The notes: generated from the sequence alone by a model not told the origin. Positions 1-8,588 are shown, numbered from the stretch's first letter. The stretch is DNA of 64,000 bases from an uncultured Bacteroidales bacterium (GCA_902779085.1 CACYZY010000001.1:186001-250000), one strand, 5' to 3'. Numbers and translations are program-made.

Positions 1-480
1 CTGCGGCTTGGTAATCAATGCACGGGCAATCGCTACACGCTGTTTCTGTCCGCCACTCATCTCGTTGGGGTAATGGTGTGCCCAGTCTTTCAGTCCCAAT
101 TTGTCAAGGTATTCCAGTGCCAACGCATTGCGTTTCTTGCGTGAGATGCCTTGGTAAAAAAGTGGCAAAGCCACATTCTCTACTGCATCCTTGAAACTAA
201 TCAGGTTAAACGACTGGAAGATGAAACCTATCATCTTGTTGCGATACTCGGCAGCTTTGGTCTCGCTCAAGTTCTGGATCAGTGTACCGTTCAGGTAATA
301 TTCGCCCGTATCGTAGTTGTCGAGCATACCCAATATATTCAATAAGGTAGATTTGCCAGAACCCGAGGCTCCCATGATGGATACGAACTCCCCCTTGTCG
401 ATGTGCAGGTCAATACCCTTCAAAACATGCAATGGAGTGCCGTTGTTATATGTCTTGTTGATGTCTTTAAGAATAATCAT
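1..480 (-). CDS. ABC transporter ATP-binding protein, LolD/MacB type (partial)
   Basis: This is the first 160 residues of an ABC ATPase that powers an inner-membrane export or lipoprotein-release permease; the C-terminus lies beyond the left edge. The Walker A motif is at residues 37-45 (GASGSGKST), the Q-loop glutamine at about 89 and the signature MSGGQ at 141-145. Phrases such as LNILGMLD and a short N-terminus match the LolD/MacB/FtsE subfamily. Walker B is not in the window. The ATG at 478-480 directly begins the family's usual N-terminus. A 7-base inverted repeat (486-492 with 498-504) lies just upstream of the start and may affect translation. The partner permease is expected to the left; the substrate cannot be told from this fragment. 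Confidence 0.93.
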   Translation of the reverse strand, partial: MIILKDINKTYNNGTPLHVLKGIDLHIDKGEFVSIMGASGSGKSTLLNILGMLDNYDTGEYYLNGTLIQNLSETKAAEYRNKMIGFIFQSFNLISFKDAVENVALPLFYQGISRKKRNALALEYLDKLGLKDWAHHYPNEMSGGQKQRVAIARALITKPQ

Positions 481-558
481 AGTGATCTAATTTTATGAAT
501 TAGACGTTTCGTGATGGCTAAAGGTTGCAACGAAATGATAAAAAAGAGTTGTTTTTGC

Positions 559-1440
559 TTATTTGGGCTCTACATGCACCACCACATGAGTGCCATCACC
601 ATAGTGGAGCATGAGTAGGTCTTCTACCTCAGAGGCTTTGTCGTGTGCTTCACGTAGGGATATCTGACCGTCCATGAGGATATGCAGTTCAATGGCGTAG
701 TGGTTGCCGATGCGTCGTGTGCGCAGGTCGTGTGGCTCATCTACCCCTTCAACAGACCCTGCCAGTTGCAGAATTTCAGCCTCCACCTCATCGGGCAACG
801 ACTGCTCCATGAGGTCACCAATGCCGTTGCGCAACAAACCAATAGCTACATGAGTGATGAAGATGCCCACGATGACTGATGCTATAGGGTCGAGCACCGT
901 CCATCGTTGCCCGAGGAAGATGGCACCACCGATGCCAATAGCGGTACCAATGGAAGATAGGGCGTCACTGCGATGATGCCAAGCATTAGCCTCAACAGCT
1001 GGTGAATTGAGCTTTCGTGCTTTCACCATTGAATAGTGATAGACTGCTTCTTTTAGTACGATTGACAGTAAGGCAGCCCACAATGCCAGTATGCCAGGTG
1101 CGGTCAGTTGCTGACCATTGACCCAACTGATGATCTTTGTCACACCATTATACAGTATACCCACTGCTACTACCAGCAATGCTAAGCCGATGATGGTCAT
1201 TGCCAAAGTCTCGTATTTGCCGTGTCCGTAGTCGTGCGACTTGTCTTTTGGCTTGCCACTGATGCGGACGAAGAGGATTACAATGATGTCGGTTACAAAG
1301 TCACTGAGAGAGTGAACAGCATCGGCAATCATGGCGGCACTGTTGCCCAAGATACCTGCCACGAACTTAAAGAGCAGTAAAATAACATTCACTGCCCCTC
1401 CGATGACGGTCACCTTATATATCTCTTTGTTTCTTTCCAT
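559..1440 (-). CDS. Cation diffusion facilitator (CDF) family metal exporter
   Basis: A 293-residue inner-membrane antiporter that would export divalent metal ions in exchange for protons. It has about six hydrophobic segments followed by a cytoplasmic C-terminal domain ending in alternating beta-type residues (VVVHVEPK). The expected transport-site ligands are visible: H43 and D47 in the second segment (ADAVHSLSD) and H155 and D159 in the fifth (HHRSD). This HD/HD set is typical of zinc-preferring CDFs, whereas FieF-type proteins have DD/HD; zinc is therefore the likely substrate, by inference. The ATG at 1440 was chosen because the reading frame further upstream only offers a TTG at 1455. 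A -7 box lies at 1482-1489. It is transcribed away from the 802-residue surface protein gene. Confidence 0.93.
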   Translation of the reverse strand: MERNKEIYKVTVIGGAVNVILLLFKFVAGILGNSAAMIADAVHSLSDFVTDIIVILFVRISGKPKDKSHDYGHGKYETLAMTIIGLALLVVAVGILYNGVTKIISWVNGQQLTAPGILALWAALLSIVLKEAVYHYSMVKARKLNSPAVEANAWHHRSDALSSIGTAIGIGGAIFLGQRWTVLDPIASVIVGIFITHVAIGLLRNGIGDLMEQSLPDEVEAEILQLAGSVEGVDEPHDLRTRRIGNHYAIELHILMDGQISLREAHDKASEVEDLLMLHYGDGTHVVVHVEPK

Positions 1441-1481
1441 CGACTTCTGGTTCAAACTTTGGAAACCAACATTATCCGGTA

Positions 1482-1489
1482 CAAAGATA
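1482..1489 (-). promoter_or_regulatory. Putative -7 box for the CDF exporter gene
   Basis: Read on the minus strand this is TATCTTTG, a full match to the Bacteroidota -7 consensus TAnnTTTG, 42 bases before the ATG. No clear -33 TTG is found at the expected 19-21 base spacing. Confidence 0.5.
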
Positions 1490-1541
1490 ATGTAAATTAT
1501 GCACTAAGCATGTATATAGATGAAAAAAACAAGATGGGCGC

Positions 1542-1572
1542 ATTGTTATTTGACCTTTTTCCCCTATATTTG
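1542..1572 (+). promoter_or_regulatory. Promoter of the DUF3943 surface-protein gene
   Basis: A -33 box ATTG (1542-1545) is separated by 19 bases from a -7 box TATATTTG (1565-1572). Transcription would begin around 1578, giving a leader of only about 15 bases before the TTG start at 1593. Confidence 0.6.
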
Positions 1573-1592
1573 TAATCATTTGGGAAGATAAG

Positions 1593-4001
1593 TTGTTGGA
1601 ATACAGTAAAAATATATGTTATAATCAGCTGAGGTATAGAAAGGATATAAAGAGTGCAAGAATCCTTTTGCTAATCATTGCCGCTACCTTGACTACTGTT
1701 ATGAGTAGCGATATCTTTGCTCAGCGCAGTCCTGTTGGCATTGTGAGTGTTCAAGACACCGTGAAAAGCATCCAAATCGGAGTTATTTCTACTGTAACTA
1801 CCGATGGTGGCAGGGGATTACAATTGTCTGGCGTTTCTAGCATATCGGCACATCGTTTCAATGGCTTGCAACTGAGCAGTGTCAGTAACATTACGCAAGG
1901 TATGAATCGTGGCTTGCAGTTGTCTGGAATCATGAATGTCTCTTCTAATATGATGCGTGGGTGGCAATTGGGAGCTGTCAACTATGCTGATTCATTGAAT
2001 GGCGCTCAATTAGGTGTTTTCAATATTGCCAGAAAACGGCATAAAGGATGGCAGATAGGTATTGTTAACTTGTCGTATGACAGTATAGGACATAAAGTTG
2101 GATTGGTGAATATAAGTCCCAAAACAAGAATTGATTTGATGCTTTATGGAGGTTCAGCGACTAAGACAAATATCGCTTTACGATACCGTAATCGAAGTAC
2201 GTATAATATCATTGGTGTCGGTACTCACTTCATGGGTCTCGACTCCAAGTTCTCTGGCGCCCTGTTTTACAGGATTGGTCAATATACCCAATTATCATCC
2301 AAATGGAGTTTGAGCGCTGATGTCGGTTTTTATCATGTAGAGACATTTGAGAAGGAGAGCAGTGATAAGCCACAACGCCTTTATTCCTTACAGGCCCATG
2401 TCAATGCAGATTACCAATTCTCTAAACGATTGGGAGTTTTTGCTTCTGTAGGTTGGGAGGAAACGCATTACTACAGACATAATAAGAGTTACCATAGCCG
2501 TCCATTAGTAGAACTTGGATTGACATTGCGTCAGGTTCGTGATCAGCATGATACTTGGAAACGGGCATGGGAAGATAAAGTGTCGTCTATTGTGTATTCT
2601 GATTCAACGATGGCTTTGCCTGTTAAGAAACGCTACTGGCTGGCAGCTGCTGAGGTGACAGGCATTAATGTTGGTGTGCATCTCTTCGATCGTTTTGTTA
2701 CTAAATCAGATTTTGCCCAGACCACCTTCAAAACTTTGAAACGCAACTTTACTGATGGAATGGTGTGGGATAACGACTTCTTCTCTACCAATATGTTTGC
2801 TCATCCATATCATGGTGGCCTTTATTTCAATGCAGCTAGGACTAATGGGTTGACATTCTGGGAGTCAGCAGCCTACTCATTAGGCGGATCGTTAATGTGG
2901 GAATTTTTGGGAGAAACAGAGCCGCCTGCTATCAATGATGTGTTTGCCACTTCGATGGGAGGTATGGCCATAGGTGAGATAACTCATCGCTTGAGCCGTA
3001 TGATGCTCGATGACCATGACCGTGGTTCACGTCGTTTCTGGCGTGAGGTAGCTGCCTTCGTCGTTAATCCTATTCAAGGCTTACATCGCATTGTAACAGG
3101 AGATGCTTGGCATGTGCGACATGACCATAACCGCTATCATAATTTTAATGAACTGCCAGTCGATGTATCACTGTCTGCTGGGTGGCGCTATCTGGCTGAT
3201 GATGGTGCTCTGTTCCGTGGTGTCCATGCTCCTTACCTGAATATGACGCTCAGCTATGGTACGCCAGTTGATGGCGAGCGACATACTAAACCATATGATT
3301 TCTTTGATTTTGAGAGCACCTTCGCTATCGGTGCTGGGCAGCCAATGATTAACTCGCTCCAGATTCTAGGGCGCTTGTGGAGTATGCCTATTCTAGACAA
3401 GAATGAAATGGCGGGTGAGTTTGGCATCTATCAACACTTCAATTATTACGACTCGAAGCCCGTCAAGGATGGCTCCGAACTTACACCTTACCGAATCAGC
3501 GAGGCTGCAAGCTTCGGACCGGGCTTCATTCTTTCGCTGCCGCAGGATAATGCTGCCCTTTCGAATCTGGAGCAGAGAATATTTCTCAGTGGCATCATCT
3601 TAGGTGGCACGAAGAGTGACTACTTCAATGTTATCGATCGCGACTACAACATGGGCAGTGGTTTCAGCATCAAGTCGAAGACGCAGCTCGATTTCGGCCG
3701 TTTTGGCCGTTTTGTACTCAATGCCAAATACTTTCGTATTTTTACATGGAAAGGATATGAGGGTAAGGATTTGCAAGCTTATGCAGATGGTACGAAAGAT
3801 CTTCACTACCTTAACGTGCAAGGTGATCATAGTAACGCAGCTTTGTTTGTTATCAATCCTGTAATGGAGTTCCACTTGGCCCGCCAGTGGTCAGTTGCCC
3901 TCTCTAGTGCTTACTATTCTCGCCATACTCACTATAAATATTATGATAATGTGAAAGCTAATACTTTTGAAACCAAGATAGGTATAACCTGCCGCCTATG
4001 A
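1593..4001 (+). CDS. Outer-membrane/surface protein with LA_2272-like repeats and DUF3943 barrel
   Basis: An 802-residue exported protein. After a short basic N-terminus there is a hydrophobic segment (about 23-41) ending SSDIFA before QRS, consistent with a signal peptide. Residues about 70-190 hold six or seven tandem repeats of roughly 22 residues built around G-[LWA]-Q-[LI]-[SG], resembling the LA_2272-type surface repeat. The remainder alternates polar and hydrophobic residues with many aromatic strand ends, and the stretch with MWDNDFFSTNMFAHPYHG and EFLGETEPPAINDVF matches my memory of DUF3943, a Bacteroidota family of outer-membrane type. The start is a TTG at 1593, since no ATG is in frame before the signal peptide. 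No function is known for the family. It is a single-gene unit with its own promoter. Confidence 0.85.
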   Translation: MLEYSKNICYNQLRYRKDIKSARILLLIIAATLTTVMSSDIFAQRSPVGIVSVQDTVKSIQIGVISTVTTDGGRGLQLSGVSSISAHRFNGLQLSSVSNITQGMNRGLQLSGIMNVSSNMMRGWQLGAVNYADSLNGAQLGVFNIARKRHKGWQIGIVNLSYDSIGHKVGLVNISPKTRIDLMLYGGSATKTNIALRYRNRSTYNIIGVGTHFMGLDSKFSGALFYRIGQYTQLSSKWSLSADVGFYHVETFEKESSDKPQRLYSLQAHVNADYQFSKRLGVFASVGWEETHYYRHNKSYHSRPLVELGLTLRQVRDQHDTWKRAWEDKVSSIVYSDSTMALPVKKRYWLAAAEVTGINVGVHLFDRFVTKSDFAQTTFKTLKRNFTDGMVWDNDFFSTNMFAHPYHGGLYFNAARTNGLTFWESAAYSLGGSLMWEFLGETEPPAINDVFATSMGGMAIGEITHRLSRMMLDDHDRGSRRFWREVAAFVVNPIQGLHRIVTGDAWHVRHDHNRYHNFNELPVDVSLSAGWRYLADDGALFRGVHAPYLNMTLSYGTPVDGERHTKPYDFFDFESTFAIGAGQPMINSLQILGRLWSMPILDKNEMAGEFGIYQHFNYYDSKPVKDGSELTPYRISEAASFGPGFILSLPQDNAALSNLEQRIFLSGIILGGTKSDYFNVIDRDYNMGSGFSIKSKTQLDFGRFGRFVLNAKYFRIFTWKGYEGKDLQAYADGTKDLHYLNVQGDHSNAALFVINPVMEFHLARQWSVALSSAYYSRHTHYKYYDNVKANTFETKIGITCRL

Positions 4002-4134
4002 TATACAGTTGTCCTTTATCGTGATATATCTCAGATACACATGATTTTTGGTAGAAAACAATAATTCCTTACCAGTCCATAGCATCAAGATGATGCAACA
4101 GGATTCTCTAATCTAATGTTTTTTAGTAGTTGTT

Positions 4135-4245
4135 CTATTTGTTACTCAGATATTTCATGATACCCTGACGATACAAATCGGTTGGGTCGTTTATACTTTT
4201 CTTTGCTAGACCATTATAAATCTTGCAGAATGTCTCTACATCTGC
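4135..4245 (-). pseudogene. C-terminal remnant of a lipoprotein gene paralogous to 8589-9605
   Basis: Read on the minus strand, 36 open codons end in TAG at 4135-4137 and encode a peptide beginning ADVETFCKIYNGL and containing INDPTDLY and GIMKYL. The C-terminus of the lipoprotein at 8589-9605 reads ADVHIFCQIYDRL, INDPAELY and GIMEYL, about 20 identities in 36 positions, ending at nearly the same place. There is no start codon, signal peptide or N-terminal part. The fragment overlaps the last three codons of the chloramphenicol-acetyltransferase-like gene in another frame, so a deletion junction lies at about 4245-4250. It is a scar of gene duplication and loss. Confidence 0.8.
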
Positions 4246-4856
4246 TTATTCATTGTTTTTTGTAATTCAACAAGAAAGCGTGTAGCCTGCTGACCATCCA
4301 TCTGCACATGATGAAATTGAAAAGAGATAGGCAAGGTAGTCTTGAACCAGCCTTTGCGGTATTTGCCCCATGCCATGAATGGATTGTTGTAGATGCCTGA
4401 GTATTGGTTGACGATACAGTCGAGCTCTGTGCCTACCAATGCTGACGTACCAACGATGACAGCTTCACCGTCAAGCATATCCTGGCAGGTTTGACTGCTA
4501 GTCTGTGTCAGGTACTGGTAATTGGCGTTAAACTCTTCCAGGTTGTCGTTGCTGGCAATGTCGCAGAAACTTAGTCCTCCCTTTATATTGTTTACAATCA
4601 TATTGATGGCGAGGCGGTCGTATTTATACAGTTTACCATTCTCTGGCAATAAGTAAAACTCCTCCATTTTGGATGCCGTCTTGGCAATACACCAGCATAA
4701 GAGCATATTGAACTTCCATCCCTTTTGCTTGCTCAATTTATATAGACGAGTTACATCGAAAGTCTTGGTAAGCGTCACCATCGGCATGGGCGACTTCATC
4801 CAGTGCTCGAACGCCTCTTTGCGATTCGTCTCTTTAGGGTCAATTTCTTGTTTCAT
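4236..4856 (-). CDS. Chloramphenicol acetyltransferase-like acyltransferase
   Basis: A 206-residue cytoplasmic acyltransferase of the CAT trimer family, which moves an acetyl group from acetyl-CoA to a small molecule. The family signature is seen near the C-terminus as Q-F-H-H-V-Q-M-D-G, with the catalytic histidine at 183 and Asp187; the classical motif has S/A-V after HH, so it is a divergent member. Length fits the family. It starts 4 bases after the GNAT gene ends and is the last gene of a DUF3795-GNAT-CAT unit. Its final codons (NKQM) read into the degenerate lipoprotein fragment, so the native C-terminus may have been altered by a deletion. Activity on chloramphenicol is not implied; many such proteins in this phylum have no known substrate. 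Confidence 0.85.
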   Translation of the reverse strand: MKQEIDPKETNRKEAFEHWMKSPMPMVTLTKTFDVTRLYKLSKQKGWKFNMLLCWCIAKTASKMEEFYLLPENGKLYKYDRLAINMIVNNIKGGLSFCDIASNDNLEEFNANYQYLTQTSSQTCQDMLDGEAVIVGTSALVGTELDCIVNQYSGIYNNPFMAWGKYRKGWFKTTLPISFQFHHVQMDGQQATRFLVELQKTMNKQM

Positions 4857-4860
4857 ATCA

Positions 4861-5379
4861 TTATTTTAATTCGTAAAAATAAAAGTCAGTCCAGCCAGTA
4901 TTTTCAGCATAAAGGTGTTGTTTGCCTCTGTACTCAAAACCTAAGCGTTCGTACATTCTGTGTGCTGGGATGTTGGAAGCAAGGGCATCAAGGCGGATGG
5001 CCTGCATGCCTTTCTCTTTAGCCAAGTTGATGGCCTCAAGTATCATTTCTGTGCCAATGCCTTTGCTTTGAAAATCAGGATTGACAGCCAAGATATGTAT
5101 CACTGCTGCTTTATCGTCTGCCACTTGCTGTGACCACTCAATAGCATGATAGTCCTCGCCTTGGTACATAGTGACAGCTACAGCCCCAACGATAACCTTT
5201 TCCTCTTTATATAGATACATGCTCCCTTCCTCAATATAAGCCTTAATGCCTTCCAATGTAGGGTGTTTTCTTTTACTCCATCGGGCATAAGTTGCTATCT
5301 CTGGAGTACGGTCTGTTACATCATCATAGAATGCAATGATGGAGTTATAATCTTCAATTTCAGCTTGATTCAATTTCAT
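4861..5379 (-). CDS. GNAT family N-acetyltransferase
   Basis: A 172-residue acetyl-CoA-dependent acetyltransferase of the GCN5 fold. The acetyl-CoA pyrophosphate loop is visible as QSKGIGTEM after a beta-4 strand (IHILAVNPDF), and the C-terminal strand-helix has the usual HRMYERLGFEYRG. The substrate is unknown. The gene overlaps the end of the DUF3795 gene by 20 bases and is followed after 4 bases by the CAT-like gene, so the three are cotranscribed. The ATG at 5379 gives a family-standard N-terminus. Confidence 0.9.
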   Translation of the reverse strand: MKLNQAEIEDYNSIIAFYDDVTDRTPEIATYARWSKRKHPTLEGIKAYIEEGSMYLYKEEKVIVGAVAVTMYQGEDYHAIEWSQQVADDKAAVIHILAVNPDFQSKGIGTEMILEAINLAKEKGMQAIRLDALASNIPAHRMYERLGFEYRGKQHLYAENTGWTDFYFYELK

Positions 5380-5725
5380 TTTTATGCTTCGTTATTATCA
5401 AATTATTCTTTGCATCTTCGTTATTACTTATCTCAGCGGCAAGTTTGGCACATGAATCCATTTCAGTACATTCAGCACAAGATTCATAACCCTTGCTGGT
5501 AACACACGGCTTGATTACACACATTTGATTACAAAAGAAGTATTTCACACCATCGCCCTTACATCCCGTACAATTAATTCTATCAGGAGTAATCATATCG
5601 GTATGAAACAACTCGCACCATTTACGAGATACCTCCTCACGCATTTTGTCATCATCCTTAATAGTGGCAATGCGAGCTTCACATTTCTCACAGTTAATGC
5701 CACAATATCCAATCATTTTATCCAT
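5360..5725 (-). CDS. DUF3795 cysteine-rich protein
   Basis: A 121-residue small cytoplasmic protein with about eleven cysteines. The N-terminal IGYCGINCEKCEA, the central CTGCKGDG and FCNQMC, and SCAECTEMDSC arrange in CxxC-like pairs that suggest zinc or Fe-S binding; this pattern is that of DUF3795, a family of unknown function common in anaerobes. It is the first gene of a three-gene unit with the GNAT and CAT-like enzymes, and a promoter lies in the 91-base gap upstream. An alternative start, Met4, would place the protein at IGYCG directly, as in many relatives. Confidence 0.85.
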   Translation of the reverse strand: MDKMIGYCGINCEKCEARIATIKDDDKMREEVSRKWCELFHTDMITPDRINCTGCKGDGVKYFFCNQMCVIKPCVTSKGYESCAECTEMDSCAKLAAEISNNEDAKNNLIITKHKNEIESS

Positions 5726-5748
5726 ACTACTTAGTTACTACAATTCTC

Positions 5749-5781
5749 AAATTTATATTCAAATCATAAGTTTAGTCCAAG
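5749..5781 (-). promoter_or_regulatory. Putative promoter of the DUF3795-GNAT-CAT unit
   Basis: On the minus strand a TAAATTTG -7 box (5749-5756) is preceded by a TTG (5779-5781) at 22 bases, slightly longer than the usual 19-21. It lies in the only sizeable gap of this gene run. Confidence 0.4.
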
Positions 5782-5816
5782 TTCATAAGCCTTTTGTAAG
5801 GCATAAACTAGTATTA

Positions 5817-6314
5817 TTATCTTTCCCATATTATTGTTCTAATGAAATGTCCCTCTTGTATGGCGGCAAACGTGGCGACGATTGCAGCGATTGAGATGGG
5901 AATGATTGACCAAAATGTCATGGGAACTGCAATGAATAGCAGGAATCCTGTTGCCTTGTTTGCAAGGGTGTGAGGGAAGCAGCAGCGCCCGTACATCACA
6001 AGTGCCGAAAGCTGATTCACGACTTTAATCGCGACAATCACTCCTGCCCACAGCCATAACCATTTCGGCAGTTCGAGTATCGGCAGAAGTTTCCAGGCAC
6101 AACACGCAACGAAGCAGAAATCTGCCAAACTATCCAGCAATGCTCCAGTCCTGGTAACACACTTAAGCTTCCGAGCCAGCCATCCGTCGGCTATGTCGCT
6201 GATGCCACAAAAGATGTAAAACACCCCAAAAAGCATGCTTGACACATCGCTCAGCAGCAGAGCAATAGCCCCCACCATTCGGAGCGACGATAGGATATTC
6301 GGCAGATGTTTCAT
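5817..6314 (-). CDS. CDP-alcohol phosphatidyltransferase family protein
   Basis: A 165-residue integral membrane enzyme that would transfer a phosphatidyl group from a CDP-activated lipid to an alcohol. The full family motif is present: D40-x2-D43-G44-x2-A47-R48-x8-G57-x3-D61-x3-D65, in the sequence from SDIADGW to LLDSLAD. The remainder is hydrophobic, with about five membrane segments. It is shorter than phosphatidylglycerophosphate synthases, and the acceptor is unknown. Its start overlaps the end of the isochorismatase-like gene by 4 bases (ATGA type), indicating translational coupling. Confidence 0.9.
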   Translation of the reverse strand: MKHLPNILSSLRMVGAIALLLSDVSSMLFGVFYIFCGISDIADGWLARKLKCVTRTGALLDSLADFCFVACCAWKLLPILELPKWLWLWAGVIVAIKVVNQLSALVMYGRCCFPHTLANKATGFLLFIAVPMTFWSIIPISIAAIVATFAAIQEGHFIRTIIWER

Positions 6315-6802
6315 TGGTACTCAGCGAGTGTCTTAACCTCACAGCCTTTACTTTCATAATATGCGAACATCTCAGGGAGCTTCTTAATGTCGTAACTGGT
6401 AATGCAGTCGGAGAGAACATGTACAGTGAAACCTGCTTTGGCCATATTGAAACATGTTGATTTCACACAAGCTGTAGCGTCAGCACCTGCCACGTAGAAC
6501 TCATTAATATCGTTCGCAGTGATGAAAGCAGAAAATGCCTCGCTTGTAAGGGCATTGCTTTTCGTCTTTACGAAGATATTGTCTGACACAACCTTCATTT
6601 CAGGCACCAGTTCCTCGCCTTTGCTATTAGGTTTGAACGTCCGCGTACCTGCTGTGGTATTATTATGTTTGATATAGACAATGTACATTCCCTTAGCCAC
6701 GGCCCATTCTATGGCGACATTGATGTTGCCGATGATGTCCTGATAGTGCTTGGTGATGTCGTTCTGAATGTCAATAACGACAAGTGCTTTGATGTTCATC
6801 AT
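6311..6802 (-). CDS. Isochorismatase-like cysteine hydrolase
   Basis: A 163-residue cytoplasmic hydrolase of the isochorismatase/nicotinamidase fold. The catalytic residues expected for the family are seen: Asp11 (VVIDIQND), a lysine at 79 or 81 (FVKTKSNA) and the nucleophile Cys112 (ADATACVKST) after the typical FYVAGADA strand. Family members cleave amides or isochorismate; the substrate here is not evident, and no nicotinamide pathway gene adjoins it. Stop and the next gene's start overlap by 4 bases, and its own ATG directly follows the zinc-ribbon/PPOX gene. Of two adjacent ATGs, the outer one (6802) is used. Confidence 0.9.
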   Translation of the reverse strand: MMNIKALVVIDIQNDITKHYQDIIGNINVAIEWAVAKGMYIVYIKHNNTTAGTRTFKPNSKGEELVPEMKVVSDNIFVKTKSNALTSEAFSAFITANDINEFYVAGADATACVKSTCFNMAKAGFTVHVLSDCITSYDIKKLPEMFAYYESKGCEVKTLAEYQ

Positions 6803-7540
6803 TTACTCAATCACAAAACTACGTGGATAATAATCGCTGTAGAAACGGCCATCGATGGCGGTGAACTTCAGTACGCAATAGTTAGGGTCGGTCACACCGC
6901 TAGGGTAGTATTGCTCATCACCCTCGTGCCAGATCATTTCTTTCGAAGTGGCATCAGTCAGCACCTCCATCGTACCTCTGAGCATCATGCCTTTAAATCC
7001 TTTGGCATCGCAAAAATAAATGCTAGCCTTAGGGTTAACCTTGTATTGAGCCACACGTATTGAGAACGTGTTGGTCGTAAAGTAGAAGGTTTTGATACCC
7101 TCACGCTTGCGTGGCTTCAACATGGCCTTGGTCCAAGGAAAACCTTCTTGGTCTACGGATGAGATGTAAGCGATGGGCAGTTTGTCGGCCATCTGGGCAA
7201 TGAGTTCCTTAACGCCTGCCAAAGCAGGGTTAACATTCATGGTTTCATCGTTACTCACATCCAACGTTTGGCGCCAACGTTTCAGCTGTGGGAAATACGT
7301 TTTCATCTGGCCGATATACTCCTCTTTGGTGATGGGTTTCTCCAACCCCTCGTTTACTGCACTAACAAACTGCGCACAATGTTCGATCATCTCTTCCATC
7401 GTGCAGTCTTGTAGGAACTGGCCATCCTTGTAGCAGTACATGCAGTAATCTTTGTTTTTTGTGCCGTCGGCATTGGTGCCGAGAACTTCTTCTGTTAGCG
7501 GCATGCCGCAACTCTGACAAAATTTCATTTCTTTATTCAT
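6803..7540 (-). CDS. Zinc-ribbon / pyridoxamine-phosphate-oxidase-fold fusion protein
   Basis: A 245-residue two-part protein. Residues 1-90 are a zinc-ribbon module (Pfam zinc ribbon 2 type) with Cys8, Cys11, Cys33 and Cys36 in CQSCG and CMYCYKDG, followed by a helical tail ending FPQLKRWR. Residues about 100-245 are a PPOX-like split barrel of the flavin- or F420-binding kind (strands AYISSVDQEG, TFYFTTN, ASIYFCD, MLRGTMEVL). Such PPOX proteins often reduce small molecules or bind flavin; the substrate is unknown. The same ribbon module is attached to a GNAT at 9615-10505. It sits head to tail in the minus-strand operon. Confidence 0.88.
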   Translation of the reverse strand: MNKEMKFCQSCGMPLTEEVLGTNADGTKNKDYCMYCYKDGQFLQDCTMEEMIEHCAQFVSAVNEGLEKPITKEEYIGQMKTYFPQLKRWRQTLDVSNDETMNVNPALAGVKELIAQMADKLPIAYISSVDQEGFPWTKAMLKPRKREGIKTFYFTTNTFSIRVAQYKVNPKASIYFCDAKGFKGMMLRGTMEVLTDATSKEMIWHEGDEQYYPSGVTDPNYCVLKFTAIDGRFYSDYYPRSFVIE

Positions 7541-7560
7541 ACTCTTTTGTTTATTTGATG

Positions 7561-8586
7561 CTAAAGTACCTTCTTTACGCCAGGAATCATCCGCAGCAAC
7601 CAGGTGAGCACAAACGATACGATGGTGGTGAAGATGCCGATGAACACAAATTTACCAAAGGCACCCATCCAGATGCTGTCAGCCGTATTCTGCAAAGCTA
7701 TCATCAGCAGTAGATGGAAGATGTAGGCTCCATATGACTGGGCGGCACACCACCGCCAGAACTTACTGTCACAATTGCCATATTCTCGGAACAGCCAGAG
7801 CAGTCCGAAACTAATGAATACGCAAAGTAACGATTCGTAGATGCCGAACCACCGAGCTACAAAGTCGTTCCAAACCCCACCATTGCGCAAATAGATGCCC
7901 AATGCTAAAGCACATCCAATCGCAAGTGAAATTGCTCCTGTTGCGTTGGTCATCTTTTCAAGCCAACCAAATCGACGCGCCAAAATACCGATAACGAACA
8001 TCATGACATATTGCAGATAATGAGCTGGTTCCATCGGTAAGGGGATGATACCAAAAGGCCATATCCAATGATCCTGTGGAGAAACTTGCCGGATGAAATA
8101 ACTGCCTATGCCCATCACACCGCTAAATAGTAGAAGTCCTATGATGGTGGGTTTTGACGAACAACCGCCACAGACTGGCTTACAAATTAGTCGTATTAGG
8201 GCATAAATCAGACAGAATACAAGCAAGCTCTCAATATACCACATGTGAGCAATCTCAAACTTGCCAGACAATACAGAAATCAGTCCACCCATCACCAAAA
8301 GCGGAATACCCAGGCGGATGAGTTTCTTTTGCACAAACGCCTTAGCTCCCTGCTTGTCGAAACTCGCGGGTACAAAATATCCTGAAATCAAAAAGAAAAG
8401 TCCCATAAAGAATGCCGCATTGACCGAGAAAAAATGCCATATCCAAGGAATATACTCGGCAGAGTTACTGGGATGATAACCCCAGTCACCACCATCACCG
8501 TATGCTTGACCAGCATGGTGGAATATCACCAATAACGTCAGGCACACCTTCAGATTGTCCAGATATAAAAGGCGTTTCTTATTCAT
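7561..8586 (-). CDS. Membrane acyltransferase, acyltransferase-3 family
   Basis: A 341-residue inner-membrane protein with about ten membrane segments. The N-terminus YLDNLKVCLTLLVIFHHAGQAYG carries the family's conserved histidine pair in the first segment, and SYGAYIFHLLLM in the eighth or ninth is typical. Acyltransferase-3 enzymes move acetyl, succinyl or other acyl groups to exported glycans or lipids. It is one of two such genes in this operon (the other ends at 12310) and lies 2 bases from the lipoprotein gene start side, so coupling is likely. The acceptor is unknown. Confidence 0.9.
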   Translation of the reverse strand: MNKKRLLYLDNLKVCLTLLVIFHHAGQAYGDGGDWGYHPSNSAEYIPWIWHFFSVNAAFFMGLFFLISGYFVPASFDKQGAKAFVQKKLIRLGIPLLVMGGLISVLSGKFEIAHMWYIESLLVFCLIYALIRLICKPVCGGCSSKPTIIGLLLFSGVMGIGSYFIRQVSPQDHWIWPFGIIPLPMEPAHYLQYVMMFVIGILARRFGWLEKMTNATGAISLAIGCALALGIYLRNGGVWNDFVARWFGIYESLLCVFISFGLLWLFREYGNCDSKFWRWCAAQSYGAYIFHLLLMIALQNTADSIWMGAFGKFVFIGIFTTIVSFVLTWLLRMIPGVKKVL

Positions 8587-8588
8587 AT

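Noticed and set aside
4236-4856. Functional chloramphenicol resistance gene
   Set aside because: The signature is divergent and the context is a metabolic cluster rather than a mobile resistance element; the substrate cannot be inferred.
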